Part shown: piece by piece, positions 37,613 through 45,817 of the stretch
Layout of the letters: every line of letters starts with the position of its first letter
Numbering within the stretch: the stretch's first letter is position 1
DNA from: Woeseiaceae bacterium
GTDB lineage: Bacteria > Pseudomonadota > Gammaproteobacteria > Steroidobacterales > Woeseiaceae
NCBI GenBank assembly: GCA_013042375.1
Contig: JABDQH010000019.1
Coordinates: 1-64,000 of the forward strand
Reading direction: 5' to 3'
DNA length: 64,000 nt
Translations under genes and position numbers: made by a program
Notes under the pieces: generated by a model
Database searches by the model: none
The model's input: only the letters and a program-made list of their open reading frames with translations
Told to the model about the DNA's origin: nothing

Positions 37613-38976
37613 GTAATCCTCATGTCCTGGTCGTGGATGACGAGGCTGATATCCGCGTACTGATCAAGGATATCCTCACCGACGAAAGCTATGACGTGAC
37701 CAGCGCCGCGGATGCGAGCGAGGCGCGCGCTGCGCGCGCCGCGCAACGCTTCGACCTGGTTCTGCTCGACATCTGGATGCCGGATACGGATGGCATCACC
37801 TTGTTGCGGGAATGGTCGGACGGCGGTGAGCTGAATTGCCCGGTCGTCATCATGTCGGGCCACGGCACGGTCGATACGGCGGTCGAGGCGACGCGCCTCG
37901 GCGCGTTCGACTTCGTCGAGAAACCGCTGTCGCTCGCGAAGCTGCTGCGCACCGTGGAGGCGGCGCTGGAGTCCGCCGGCCGCCAGTCCCCGGCGGCACG
38001 CAAACTGCTGCCGTCGCTGCTCGCGCCCGTTGGTCGCAGCGCCCTGATGCAGGGTCTGCGCGAGCGCGTGCAGCAGTACGCGCGTCACGACGGCGCCGTA
38101 CTCATCAGTGGCGAGCCCGGGACCGGTCGCAGTGCGTTCGCGCGCTACATGCACGGCCTGAGCCGGCGCGGCGGCGAGGCGCTCACAACGCTGACCGCGG
38201 CGACGATCACGGACAGCAATTGCGAGGAACAACTGCTCGGCAGCGAGCTTGGCGGCGAGGTCGTGGCAGGCGCTTTTGAACGTGCCGCGGGCGGCACGCT
38301 GGTCATCGATGAGCTCGCTGATCTGACCGAGAACGCGCAGCGTATCCTGTTCGGCGCGCTCGAGAGCGGTCGCTTCACGCGCGTCGGCGGGTCCGAGCCG
38401 ATCCGGCTGGACGCGCGTATTGTCGCGACGGTGAGCGCGGATTACGAAGACAGGGTCGAAGCCGGCCAGCTGCGGCGCGACCTCGTGTCGCACCTCGGCG
38501 AACTGAAACTGCGCGTGCCGCCCCTACGCGATTACTCGGAAGACGTGCCAGAGCTGCTGACCTACTACGTGGACAAGCTCGTGGACTCGGAAGGCCTCAC
38601 GTTCCGGCGCTTCAGCGTCGCGGCCCAGAACCGCTTGCGCAACTATCCGTGGCCCGACAATGTCCACGAACTCAAGAACCTCGTCAGGCGCCTGCTGCTG
38701 TCCGGCAGTGACGAAGACATCGGGCTTGAGGAAGTGGAGGCGGAAATCGCCGCGGCGAGTGCGGCCGATGAGCCGCTCGTCAAACAGGACCTGCTGGCGC
38801 TGCCGCTGCGCGAGGCGCGCGAGCAGTTCGAGCGTGCTTACCTGCAGCAGCAACTCGTCCTCTGCGGCGGCAAGGTTGGGCAGCTCGCGAAGCGCGTCGG
38901 CATGGAGCGCACGCATCTCTACCGCAAGTTGCGTTCACTCGGCGTCGACTTCAAGTCAGTCACCTCCGATGACTAA
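37609..38976 (+). CDS. NtrX-like response regulator with degenerate AAA+ domain
   Basis: The 455-residue protein has a receiver domain (acidic pocket Asp10/Asp11, phospho-Asp54 in LLDIWMPD, Lys in VEKPLS). An AAA+ domain follows with Walker A GEPGTGRSAFAR and Walker B GGTLVIDEL, then a Fis-type helix-turn-helix at the end (VGQLAKRVGMERTHLYRKLR). Where sigma-54 activators have GAFTGA, this protein reads ELLGSELGGEVVAGAFERA, so the loop that contacts sigma-54 is missing. It probably acts without sigma-54, or as a repressor. It pairs with the overlapping NtrY-like kinase. A perfect inverted repeat follows its stop codon. Confidence 0.9.
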   Translation: MSNPHVLVVDDEADIRVLIKDILTDESYDVTSAADASEARAARAAQRFDLVLLDIWMPDTDGITLLREWSDGGELNCPVVIMSGHGTVDTAVEATRLGAFDFVEKPLSLAKLLRTVEAALESAGRQSPAARKLLPSLLAPVGRSALMQGLRERVQQYARHDGAVLISGEPGTGRSAFARYMHGLSRRGGEALTTLTAATITDSNCEEQLLGSELGGEVVAGAFERAAGGTLVIDELADLTENAQRILFGALESGRFTRVGGSEPIRLDARIVATVSADYEDRVEAGQLRRDLVSHLGELKLRVPPLRDYSEDVPELLTYYVDKLVDSEGLTFRRFSVAAQNRLRNYPWPDNVHELKNLVRRLLLSGSDEDIGLEEVEAEIAAASAADEPLVKQDLLALPLREAREQFERAYLQQQLVLCGGKVGQLAKRVGMERTHLYRKLRSLGVDFKSVTSDD

Positions 38977-39033
38977 TAAGGTGCCAGTCACCCTATTTCT
39001 TTAGACTCGAAATAGGGTGACTGGCACCTTATT
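38975..39033. repeat. Perfect 25-bp inverted repeat between convergent genes
   Basis: A 25-base arm (38975-38999, containing GGTGCCAGTCACCCTATTTC) is followed by a 9-base loop and its exact complement (39009-39033). It overlaps the ntrX-like stop codon and ends 8 bases before the capA-like stop. Both arms also contain the shorter palindrome-like GGTGCCAGTCACC. The structure could stop transcription from both sides. It resembles mobile palindromic elements that carry a GTGCCAGTCACC core, and TGGCACTTTATTTT just after it looks like a partial further copy. Confidence 0.8.
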
Positions 39034-39040
39034 TGGCACT

Positions 39041-40237
39041 TTATTTTCGGCCGACGATTGACGAGCGGGCTTCGGGCAGGATCTTGCCGTCCGGCAGGAA
39101 ACTGAGGCCGGGCTCGCCGAAGTCTTCGATCGAGAGGCTGCGGATGAGCGTGAGGGCGCGATCGCGCGGGTCGATGCTCGGGCCGGCCGGTCGCAGCTGG
39201 ACCGTCGAGACGATGTCCCCTTCAACGAACCCGCCGTTGCCGTCGAGCGTCACGGTCAGGATCGGCGCGATCCCCTTGATACCGGCGACGCTGATCCCGT
39301 AGTAGGTAGCGAAGTTGCCGAGGCTGTACGCGATCAGCCTCCCGTTGTAGCGCTCCATTGCGCGCACGACATGCGGGCCGTGACCGATAACGAGATCGGC
39401 ACCGGCATCGACCGCCCCGCGTGCGAACTTCACGACGTCGCCGCGCGGCTCGCCGTAGTACTCCTCGTCGTCGAACGGCACATGCGTCGCGTCGGCGCCC
39501 TCGGCACCGCCGTGGAACGTGACGACGACGATATCGAACTCATCGCTGAACGAGGCGATCGTCTCGAACGCCGTCTCGTAGTCGAGCAGCATGTTCGAGT
39601 TCCTGGTCACGGCATAGTTGATGAATGCGACGGACAGGTTGCGGCGAATGATGGCTGACCAGGTCCCTTCGCGCCCGCTCGCAAGGACGCCGACCGCGTT
39701 GAGGGCGGCGGCGCTCGAGTCGCGGCCCTCCTCGCCGAAGTCCCGCGCGTGATTGTTGGCGAGGCTCATGACGTCGAAACCGGCGTCGCGGTAGTGCTGC
39801 GCGTAACGTGGTGGCGAGCGAAACAGGTAACACGCGTTCAGGTTGCTGCATTTCTTTGCCGGCTCGCCGCCTTCCATCAGCACACCCTCGAGATTGCCGA
39901 ACGTCACGTCCGCTGCCGAGAGCACGGCAGCAACGTCGGCGAGGAAAGCGACCGCGTCGTCGTCGGGCAGGTGGTTGTGCGGGTAATCGGTGCCGATCAT
40001 CATGTCGCCGACAGCGGCGATGCTGATACGCATCGCCGATTTATCCGGCGCGGGCTCTGGTGGAAGGGGCTTTTGTCCGGAGTCCTCCGGGCCTGAAGGC
40101 TCTCCCGCAGCTTCCTCAGCTGTTGCCACCGGTTTCGGGGCTGAAGGCCCTCCCACAGGTCCCGGCGCGGGCGGCGTCGCGCACGCCGCGATCAGCGCCA
40201 GCGACACGCACGCGACGAGTGTACGCAGGCTAGTCAC
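39041..40237 (-). CDS. CapA/PgsA-family putative metallophosphatase-like lipoprotein
   Basis: The 398-residue lipoprotein (lipobox AAC near residue 19) has a long Pro/Gly/Ser linker (residues ~20-68). The PGA_cap/CapA domain follows: SIAAVGDMMIG, VTFGNLEGVL, DVMSLANNHARDFGEEG, VTFHGGAE, VIGHGPHVVRAMERYNGRLIAYSLGNF. This fold is calcineurin-like with metal ligands, and relatives act in poly-gamma-glutamate synthesis or similar, though no cap genes are nearby. Part of the linker is encoded by REP-like copies (40060-40158). Its start overlaps the SPOR gene end by eight bases. Confidence 0.88.
   Translation of the reverse strand: MTSLRTLVACVSLALIAACATPPAPGPVGGPSAPKPVATAEEAAGEPSGPEDSGQKPLPPEPAPDKSAMRISIAAVGDMMIGTDYPHNHLPDDDAVAFLADVAAVLSAADVTFGNLEGVLMEGGEPAKKCSNLNACYLFRSPPRYAQHYRDAGFDVMSLANNHARDFGEEGRDSSAAALNAVGVLASGREGTWSAIIRRNLSVAFINYAVTRNSNMLLDYETAFETIASFSDEFDIVVVTFHGGAEGADATHVPFDDEEYYGEPRGDVVKFARGAVDAGADLVIGHGPHVVRAMERYNGRLIAYSLGNFATYYGISVAGIKGIAPILTVTLDGNGGFVEGDIVSTVQLRPAGPSIDPRDRALTLIRSLSIEDFGEPGLSFLPDGKILPEARSSIVGRK
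40060..40158 (-). repeat. REP-like copies forming the linker of the CapA-like lipoprotein
   Basis: On the minus strand two copies of the GGGAGGGCCTTCAGGCCC-type core lie exactly 48 bases apart: 40137-40158 reads CTGTGGGAGGGCCTTCAGCC, and 40089-40110 reads CTGCGGGAGAGCCTTCAGGC. A decayed copy of the other arm type (GTGGAAGGGGCTTTTGTCC on the plus strand, 40061-40079) follows. They encode GGPSAP, GEPSGP and GQKPLPPEP in the same frame. Confidence 0.7.
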
Positions 40238-40829
40238 CGAGGCGAATGCGCAGGACGTCGATCTGCGCGGCGCGCAGGCGGCTGCGCAGCATGTTCAACT
40301 CGTCGAGGTCGTCGGTGGGGCCAACGTAGACGCGGTGGTAGTCGCGATCGTTGACCTTGACGCGCTGGATGTGGGACTCGATGCCACGCAGCGCGAGTTC
40401 GGCGCGTCGCCGGTCGGCATCGTTGTGGCTTGAGAACGAACCGGCCTGCAGCACGTACAGGCCCGGCTCGACGACAACCTGCGGCGCCGCGCCGGCGGTC
40501 ATTGCCGGTTCTTCGTCCGGCGTGACGACCTCGAAGTTCGGCAGGATGTCGTAGAACGTGAAGCGCCGCACTTCCTTTTCTTCCTTCGGGTCCGGAGGCC
40601 CTCCCGCAGAAGAGACTGTACTCGTCTCGCCGTTGTCGTCGAGGGCCGACTGCAGGCTGGCGGGGGTCGAAGGTCCTTCCACACCGACCCCGGCACCCAC
40701 GGGCGGGTCACGACGGTCCTTGACGTACACGGCCACGGCGACCGACAGGCCCACGGCGAGCCCGAACAGCATCGCGACGACGGGCGAAACGCCGGACTTC
40801 TTCGTCGAGCGGCGGCGGCGCTTCGCCAT
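40230..40829 (-). CDS. SPOR-domain membrane protein
   Basis: The 199-residue protein has a basic N-terminus (MAKRRRRSTKKSG), one membrane helix (VVAMLFGLAVGLSVAVAVYV), a variable linker, and a C-terminal SPOR domain (YVLQAGSFSSHNDADRRRAE, VYVGPTDDLDELNMLRSRLR). The layout is FtsN-like: the SPOR domain binds denuded glycan strands at the septum. It lies just after argS, the usual place of such genes. Two diverged REP-like copies form part of the linker. Confidence 0.92.
   Translation of the reverse strand: MAKRRRRSTKKSGVSPVVAMLFGLAVGLSVAVAVYVKDRRDPPVGAGVGVEGPSTPASLQSALDDNGETSTVSSAGGPPDPKEEKEVRRFTFYDILPNFEVVTPDEEPAMTAGAAPQVVVEPGLYVLQAGSFSSHNDADRRRAELALRGIESHIQRVKVNDRDYHRVYVGPTDDLDELNMLRSRLRAAQIDVLRIRLGD
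40591..40684 (-). repeat. Diverged REP-like copies in the SPOR protein linker
   Basis: CTGCGGGAGGGCCTCCGGA (minus strand, 40591-40609) and GTGTGGAAGGACCTTCGACC (from 40684) resemble the REP arm CTGTGGGAGGGCCTTCAGGC. Their cores are 75 bases apart and in the same reading frame, giving AGGPPDP and VEGPSTP. Divergence is greater than in the CapA-like gene. Confidence 0.55.
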
Positions 40830-42577
40830 TACATTTTCTCCGGTGCCGAGACGCCGAGTATACCGAGGCCGTTGGCGATCACGACGCGCGCCGCCGAGAC
40901 GAGATAGAGACGTGCGTCGCGCAGGCCGGCATCGTCGACGATGAAGGCGTGCGCGTTGTAATAAGTGTGGAAGTCGTTGGCGAGATCCCTGAGGTAATGC
41001 ACGAGGTGCTGCGGCGCCCGGTTGTTTGCGGCGAGTTCGAGGACTTCCGGGTAACGACTCATCGACGTCATTAAGGCTTTTTCCTGCGGCTCGCCGAGCA
41101 GGCCCAGCTGGGCGCGACCGTTGGCCTTGTCCCAGGTCAGCGCTTTTTCGCCCAGCTGCCGAAACACGCTCGCGACGCGCGCGTGCGCGTACTGGATGTA
41201 GTAGACGGGGTTGTCGCTAGACTGCGATTTGGCGACGTCGAGATCGAAATCGAGGTGCTGGTCGTTGGACCGCGACACATAGTAGAAGCGTGCCGCATCG
41301 TTGCCGACCTCGGCGCGTAACTGGCGCAGCGTGTCGAACTGGCCCGAGCGCGTCGACATCTGCACTCTTTCGCCGCCGCGATAGAGCGTCACGAACTGTA
41401 CGAGTTTGACCTCGAGATCATCCGCCTCGTAACCCATGGCCTCGAGGCCCGCGCGCACGCGCGTAACGTAACCATGATGATCGGCACCGAGGATATCGAT
41501 CAGGTGATCGTAGCCGCGCTCGCGCTTGTCGAAGTGATAGGCGATATCCGACGCAAAGTAGGTCTTGACGCCGTTCTCGCGCACGACGACGCGGTCCTTC
41601 TCGTCGCCGAACTGCGTCGCCGGGAACCAGGTTGCTCCGTCCTGCTTGTAGAGCATACCGCGTTCTTCGAGCACGGCGAGCGCATCATCGACGCGATTCG
41701 ACTTCGTCAGGCTCTGTTCGGAGAACCACTCGTCGAAGTGCACGCCGAATTCCTCGAGGTCCTCGCGGATCTCGTCGCGGATTGATTCGAGCGCCTGCTG
41801 GCGAATGCGGTCGAAACCGTCCTCGCCGTGCAGCGCTTTGGCCCTGGCGACCAGTGCGTCGACGTAGGCGTCCTTGTCGTCGTCGCTGTCGCCGGGCAGC
41901 CCGCGCGCGACGGACTCGGCCGTGGGCACGTCGAGACCGGCGGTATCGATCTCGTCTGCGATGTTGCGGATGTACTCGCCGCGATAGCCACCCAGCGGGA
42001 ACGCGACATCGACACCGTTGGCCTCGAGCCAGCGCAGCCACACGCTGGCGCCCAGGATGTCCATCTGGCGCCCGGCGTCGTTGACGTAGTACTCGCGATG
42101 GACCGGGTAGCCGGCCGCCTCGAGCAGGTTGCCGACGGTCGCGCCGTAGGACGCGCCGCGACCATGCCCGACGTGCAATGGGCCCGTCGGGTTCGCGGAT
42201 ACGAACTCGAGATTGATCCTCGGGCCTTCTTTCGGCGCCTGGCGCCCGTAGGATGCGCCTTGTGCGAGCGTGCGCTCGAGTTCGGCGTGGAAGGCCTGTG
42301 CGCTCAGGTAGAAATTGATGAAACCGGGCCCGGCGATCTCGATCTTGTCGACGGTGGCGCTGTCACCGAGTGCCGCGACGATAATTGCCGCGATGTCGCG
42401 CGGTTTCTTGCGGGCGGGCTTTGCGAGCCGCATCGCGATGTTGCAGGCGAAGTCGCCGTGGCTCGCGTCGCGCGTGCGCTCGACCGTGCCGTCGAGGTCT
42501 ATGCCGTCGGCAGCCTCCGCTAGTTCGGGCAGAGCGCGCAGCGCACTGGCGACAAGTTCAGCGACGATTGGTTTCAT
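40829..42577 (-). CDS. argS: Arginyl-tRNA synthetase
   Basis: The 582-residue protein shows the ArgRS N-terminal domain (VERTRDASHGDFACNIAMRL) and the class I signature SANPTGPLHVGHGRG. The Arg-site YYVNDAGRQMDIL and QMSTRSGQF stand in place of a canonical KMSKS. The DALR anticodon-binding domain begins around AHARVASVFRQL. It charges tRNA-Arg. The ATG at 42577 starts at MKPIVAELV and any longer reading runs into priA. Its stop codon abuts the SPOR gene start. Confidence 0.96.
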   Translation of the reverse strand: MKPIVAELVASALRALPELAEAADGIDLDGTVERTRDASHGDFACNIAMRLAKPARKKPRDIAAIIVAALGDSATVDKIEIAGPGFINFYLSAQAFHAELERTLAQGASYGRQAPKEGPRINLEFVSANPTGPLHVGHGRGASYGATVGNLLEAAGYPVHREYYVNDAGRQMDILGASVWLRWLEANGVDVAFPLGGYRGEYIRNIADEIDTAGLDVPTAESVARGLPGDSDDDKDAYVDALVARAKALHGEDGFDRIRQQALESIRDEIREDLEEFGVHFDEWFSEQSLTKSNRVDDALAVLEERGMLYKQDGATWFPATQFGDEKDRVVVRENGVKTYFASDIAYHFDKRERGYDHLIDILGADHHGYVTRVRAGLEAMGYEADDLEVKLVQFVTLYRGGERVQMSTRSGQFDTLRQLRAEVGNDAARFYYVSRSNDQHLDFDLDVAKSQSSDNPVYYIQYAHARVASVFRQLGEKALTWDKANGRAQLGLLGEPQEKALMTSMSRYPEVLELAANNRAPQHLVHYLRDLANDFHTYYNAHAFIVDDAGLRDARLYLVSAARVVIANGLGILGVSAPEKM

Positions 42578-42591
42578 GGCGCGCCATTGAA

Positions 42592-44805
42592 TCAGAACAA
42601 CTCGATGGGGTCCACGTCGATCGACCAGCGCACCTTGCGAGCCGCCCGGTCCTGTTCGAGCGTCGGACGCAGGTCGCGCAATGCTGCATGCAGGGCGCGC
42701 CGGTCGCCGGCCTGCAGCAGCAGCTGGGCGCGGTAGCGGCCGGCCCGGCGCGCCATGGGCGCATCGACCGGGCCGAGTACGCGGAGCGTCGGATCGGAGC
42801 GATCGGCGAGCGCACGACGGGCCACCTCGAGCAGAGCATGCGCGTCCTCGCGCCGATGCGCTGCCGAGCGCAGCAGGGCGAGCCGTGTATACGGTGGCCA
42901 GCGCGTTGCCTCGCGTTCGGCCATGGCCTCGGCCGCCACCCGTTCGTAGCCGCCCTGGATCAGGGTCGCCCAGAACGGGTTGTCGGGGTAGGCCGTCTGG
43001 ATCAGCACCTCGCCGGCGCGGCTGCCGCGCCCGGCCCGCCCCGCCACCTGCACAATCGACTGGGCGAGGCGTTCGCCGCTGCGAAAGTCGGTCCCGAACA
43101 GCCCCTGGTCGGCATTGATCACACCGACCAGCGACAAATGCGGAAAGTGATGGCCCTTCGACAGCATCTGCGTGCCGACGAGAATCTCGGCCTCGCCTTC
43201 CTTCGCCTGTTGCAGCGCGTCGAGCATCGCGCCCTGCTCGCGCGTGCTGTCGCTGTCGATACGCGTGACGCGACGTCCCGGGAAGCGTTGCCGCAGCGCC
43301 TCCTCGAGGCGCTCGGTACCTTCGCCGAGCGGCTTGACGGTCTCGCCGCATTCGCTGCAGCGATCGGTGAGGTCGCGTCCGTAGCCGCAGTGGTGGCACA
43401 GCAGGCGTCGTTGCCCGGCGTGTACCGTCAGGCGCGAGTCGCAGCGCGCGCATTCGGCCACGTGGCCGCAGGTCGCGCAGATCAGCGTCGGCGCGAAACC
43501 GCGGCGGTTGAGGAACAACAGCACCTGGCCACCTTCACCGAGGTGCCGTTTGATTGCGGCGGCCAGCGGTTCGCTGATGCCGTCGGTAGCCGGCGCGCGC
43601 AGGGTATCCACGAGACGCAGGCTCGGTGGTTGCGCCCCGCCGGCTCGCCGCGGCAAGCGCGCGTGCACGTAGTTGCCGCTCGCGCAGTGGTGCAGCATCT
43701 CGAGCGTCGGCGTTGCCGTGCCGAGGACGACGGGCACGTCGAGGAGTTTCGCGCGCACGATGGCGAGATCGCGTGCCGAGTAGCGCAGCCCTTCCTGCTG
43801 CTTGAAGGAATGATCGTGTTCCTCATCGACGATGATCAGCCCGGGGTTTGCCAAGGGCGTGAAGATCGCGGAGCGCGTGCCGACGACGAGCCTTGCGGCG
43901 CCCGCACGGGCCGCACGCCATGCGGCGAGCCGCTGCGCGTCGCCGAGTCCCGAGTGCAACAGCGCCGGCTCGATGCCGAGGCGCTTGCGCAGCCTCGCGA
44001 CGATCTGCGGCGTCAGCCCGATCTCGGGCACGAGGACCAGGACCTGCCGGTCCGAGGCGATCACGTCCTGCATGCGCCTCAGGTATACCTCGGTCTTGCC
44101 GCTGCCCGTGACGCCGTCGAGCAGGCACACGCCGAAGCCGTCGTGCTGGCGCAGCGTGGCGAGCGCCGCTTCCTGGTCGTCATTGAGCTCAGGGCCCGGG
44201 GTTGCGGCGGGCGCGATGGTCTCGTCGAAATCGGGCGCGCGCGCATCCGCGCGCTCGAGCAGGCCTTTTTCGAGCAGGCTTTTGGCCGTGCGGCGCCAGT
44301 TCGGCAGCAGTTCGGTCAGCTCGTTCGCCTCGATACCGTTGCCGCCGGCATCGCATACGGTCTCGAGCAGTTCGGCCTGTTTCGGGGCGCGCCTCGCGAG
44401 TCCTTCGATGTCGGTCGCGGCCGCTGCGTCCGTCGCGACCAGCATCTCGACCAGCGGGTGCAGGCCCTTACCCTTGCGGAGCAAGGCCGGCAGGGCCGTG
44501 GAAACGACCTCGCCGACCGGGTGGTGGTAGTAGTCGCTCGTGAAGCGGATCAGCTCGAGCTCGTCGGGACCCAGGAGAGGACGCTCGTCGAGGACGGCGC
44601 TGCAGCGGCGGACCCGGTCGGCCGCGAGATCGGATTCCGTAGCCCGGTCGACGATGAGCCCGACAGCCTGGCGGGAACCGAACGGCACCCGGACGCGGCA
44701 GCCGGGCTGCGGTGCCTGGGACCCCTCCGGGGGCAGGTAATCGAACGCGCGCGACAGCGGGACAGCCACGGCCACCTTGAGGATGGGCTGCTTTTCTCGT
44801 GTCAA
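42592..44805 (-). CDS. priA: Primosomal protein N' (replication restart helicase)
   Basis: The protein (about 737 residues) begins with the 3' DNA-binding domain (VAVAVPLSRAFDYLPPEG). A superfamily 2 helicase follows: Walker A LDGVTGSGKTEVYLR, IIVDEEHD, GTATPTLEM, and late motifs such as QVAGRAGRG. Inserted is the zinc-binding region with eight Cys (LICATCGHVAECARCDS, CHHCGYG, CSECGE). It reloads the replisome at stalled forks. The start is uncertain: no ATG lies near the family N-terminus, and TTG 44805 fits best. It is divergent from the sigma-factor gene and just upstream of argS. Confidence 0.94.
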   Translation of the reverse strand: MTREKQPILKVAVAVPLSRAFDYLPPEGSQAPQPGCRVRVPFGSRQAVGLIVDRATESDLAADRVRRCSAVLDERPLLGPDELELIRFTSDYYHHPVGEVVSTALPALLRKGKGLHPLVEMLVATDAAAATDIEGLARRAPKQAELLETVCDAGGNGIEANELTELLPNWRRTAKSLLEKGLLERADARAPDFDETIAPAATPGPELNDDQEAALATLRQHDGFGVCLLDGVTGSGKTEVYLRRMQDVIASDRQVLVLVPEIGLTPQIVARLRKRLGIEPALLHSGLGDAQRLAAWRAARAGAARLVVGTRSAIFTPLANPGLIIVDEEHDHSFKQQEGLRYSARDLAIVRAKLLDVPVVLGTATPTLEMLHHCASGNYVHARLPRRAGGAQPPSLRLVDTLRAPATDGISEPLAAAIKRHLGEGGQVLLFLNRRGFAPTLICATCGHVAECARCDSRLTVHAGQRRLLCHHCGYGRDLTDRCSECGETVKPLGEGTERLEEALRQRFPGRRVTRIDSDSTREQGAMLDALQQAKEGEAEILVGTQMLSKGHHFPHLSLVGVINADQGLFGTDFRSGERLAQSIVQVAGRAGRGSRAGEVLIQTAYPDNPFWATLIQGGYERVAAEAMAEREATRWPPYTRLALLRSAAHRREDAHALLEVARRALADRSDPTLRVLGPVDAPMARRAGRYRAQLLLQAGDRRALHAALRDLRPTLEQDRAARKVRWSIDVDPIELF

Positions 44806-44822
44806 CGTGGTGCTCGCTCGGG

Positions 44823-44851
44823 CGTTAGATAAGAACGGACACGTTAGATAA
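44823..44851. promoter_or_regulatory. Direct repeat in the priA/sigma-factor intergenic region
   Basis: CGTTAGATAA occurs twice, 19 bases apart (44823 and 44842), in the 68-base gap between the divergent priA and sigma genes. Direct repeats two turns apart are typical of dimeric regulator sites, and AGATAA could also serve as a weak -10 element. A GGAG motif for the sigma gene follows at 44861. Confidence 0.4.
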
Positions 44852-44873
44852 CCTTGCGACGGAGTCAAGGGAT

Positions 44874-45476
44874 ATGAGCGTCGAAACGGCCAGTTTTGCG
44901 GTATCGTGGCCCGGCGAGCAGTCAACAGGGACGCGGGCACTGGATCAGGATCAGCGACTAAACCGGTTTCTGGCCGAAGTCGAACGGCGTGCCTTGCGCA
45001 TTGCCGAGATCGGCGTGCGCGACCGCGACGAAGCGCTCGATCTCGTGCAGGACGCCATGATCAAGCTCGCCAGCAAGTACGCCGACCGCAGCAGCGAGGA
45101 ATGGGCGCCGCTCTTCTATCGCATATTGCAGAACGGCGTGCGTGACTGGCACCGTCGCCAGGCCGTGCGCAATCGCGTCATGGTGTGGTTCGGCCGCGCC
45201 AGGACCGACGCAGAAGACTACGATCCGGTCGCCTCTGCGCCCGACCCGATGGGCAGGACGCCGGACGAGGAGTTGAGTACGAGCCAGTCGATGGACAGCC
45301 TGGCGTCGGCCGTGCACGCACTGCCGGCGCGTCAGCGTGAGGCGTTCATGCTGCGCACATTCGAGGGACTCGACGTTGCCGGAACCGCCGTCGCCATGGG
45401 CTGCAGCGAGGGCAGCGTCAAGACGCATTACTCCCGTGCGATACACTCGCTACGGGCAACGCTGGAAGAGACATGA
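44874..45476 (+). CDS. ECF-like sigma-70 family sigma factor
   Basis: The 200-residue sigma factor has region 2 (EALDLVQDAMIKLASKYADR, WAPLFYRILQNGVRDWHRRQ) and region 4 (LPARQREAFMLRTFEGLDVAG, EGSVKTHYSRAIHSLRA). Some 50 residues of linker between them include the acidic DAEDYDPVASAPDP. The gene overlaps a DUF3619 gene (ATGA) and is followed by an acidic mini-protein and a DUF3106 gene, an arrangement seen in several gamma- and betaproteobacteria. It is distinct from the sigma factor at 18548. Confidence 0.88.
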   Translation: MSVETASFAVSWPGEQSTGTRALDQDQRLNRFLAEVERRALRIAEIGVRDRDEALDLVQDAMIKLASKYADRSSEEWAPLFYRILQNGVRDWHRRQAVRNRVMVWFGRARTDAEDYDPVASAPDPMGRTPDEELSTSQSMDSLASAVHALPARQREAFMLRTFEGLDVAGTAVAMGCSEGSVKTHYSRAIHSLRATLEET

Positions 45477-45817
45477 AAAGCTCGGACGAAAAATTTGTAG
45501 ACGAGGCGAAGGCCCTGTTCGACGAGTCGGTCGAACGGCTGGATGCAGCGACGCTGTCCACGCTCAATCGCAACCGCCATGCCGCGCTCGAGCGGGCACG
45601 GGGCGCGCGGTTACAGTGGCTGCGCTGGGCGCCGGCAACCGGCATAGCCGCAGTGGTTATCGTCGCCGTCATGCTGGCACTGCCGGGCAACGGCGTCGAT
45701 ACGATTCCGTCTGCGACGAGCGACGTGGACATCCTGCTGGGTGAGGAGAGCATCGAGATGCTCGAGGACCTCGAGTTCTATGTGTGGCTCGACATGCAGG
45801 AAGACGATGTCGGCTGA
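45473..45817 (+). CDS. DUF3619 single-pass membrane protein
   Basis: The 114-residue protein has a cytoplasmic helix pair (FVDEAKALFDESVERLDAAT then LNRNRHAALERAR), one membrane helix (WAPATGIAAVVIVAVMLAL) and a short acidic periplasmic tail ending LEFYVWLDMQEDD. This is the DUF3619 layout. Placement immediately after a sigma-factor gene suggests it anchors or inhibits that sigma factor at the membrane. The next gene starts 11 bases before its stop. Confidence 0.85.
   Translation: MKSSDEKFVDEAKALFDESVERLDAATLSTLNRNRHAALERARGARLQWLRWAPATGIAAVVIVAVMLALPGNGVDTIPSATSDVDILLGEESIEMLEDLEFYVWLDMQEDDVG

Noticed and set aside
42385-44832. Long plus-strand open frame of 815 codons
   Set aside because: It is antisense to priA and argS, has no domain, and arises from the GC-rich third-position bias.
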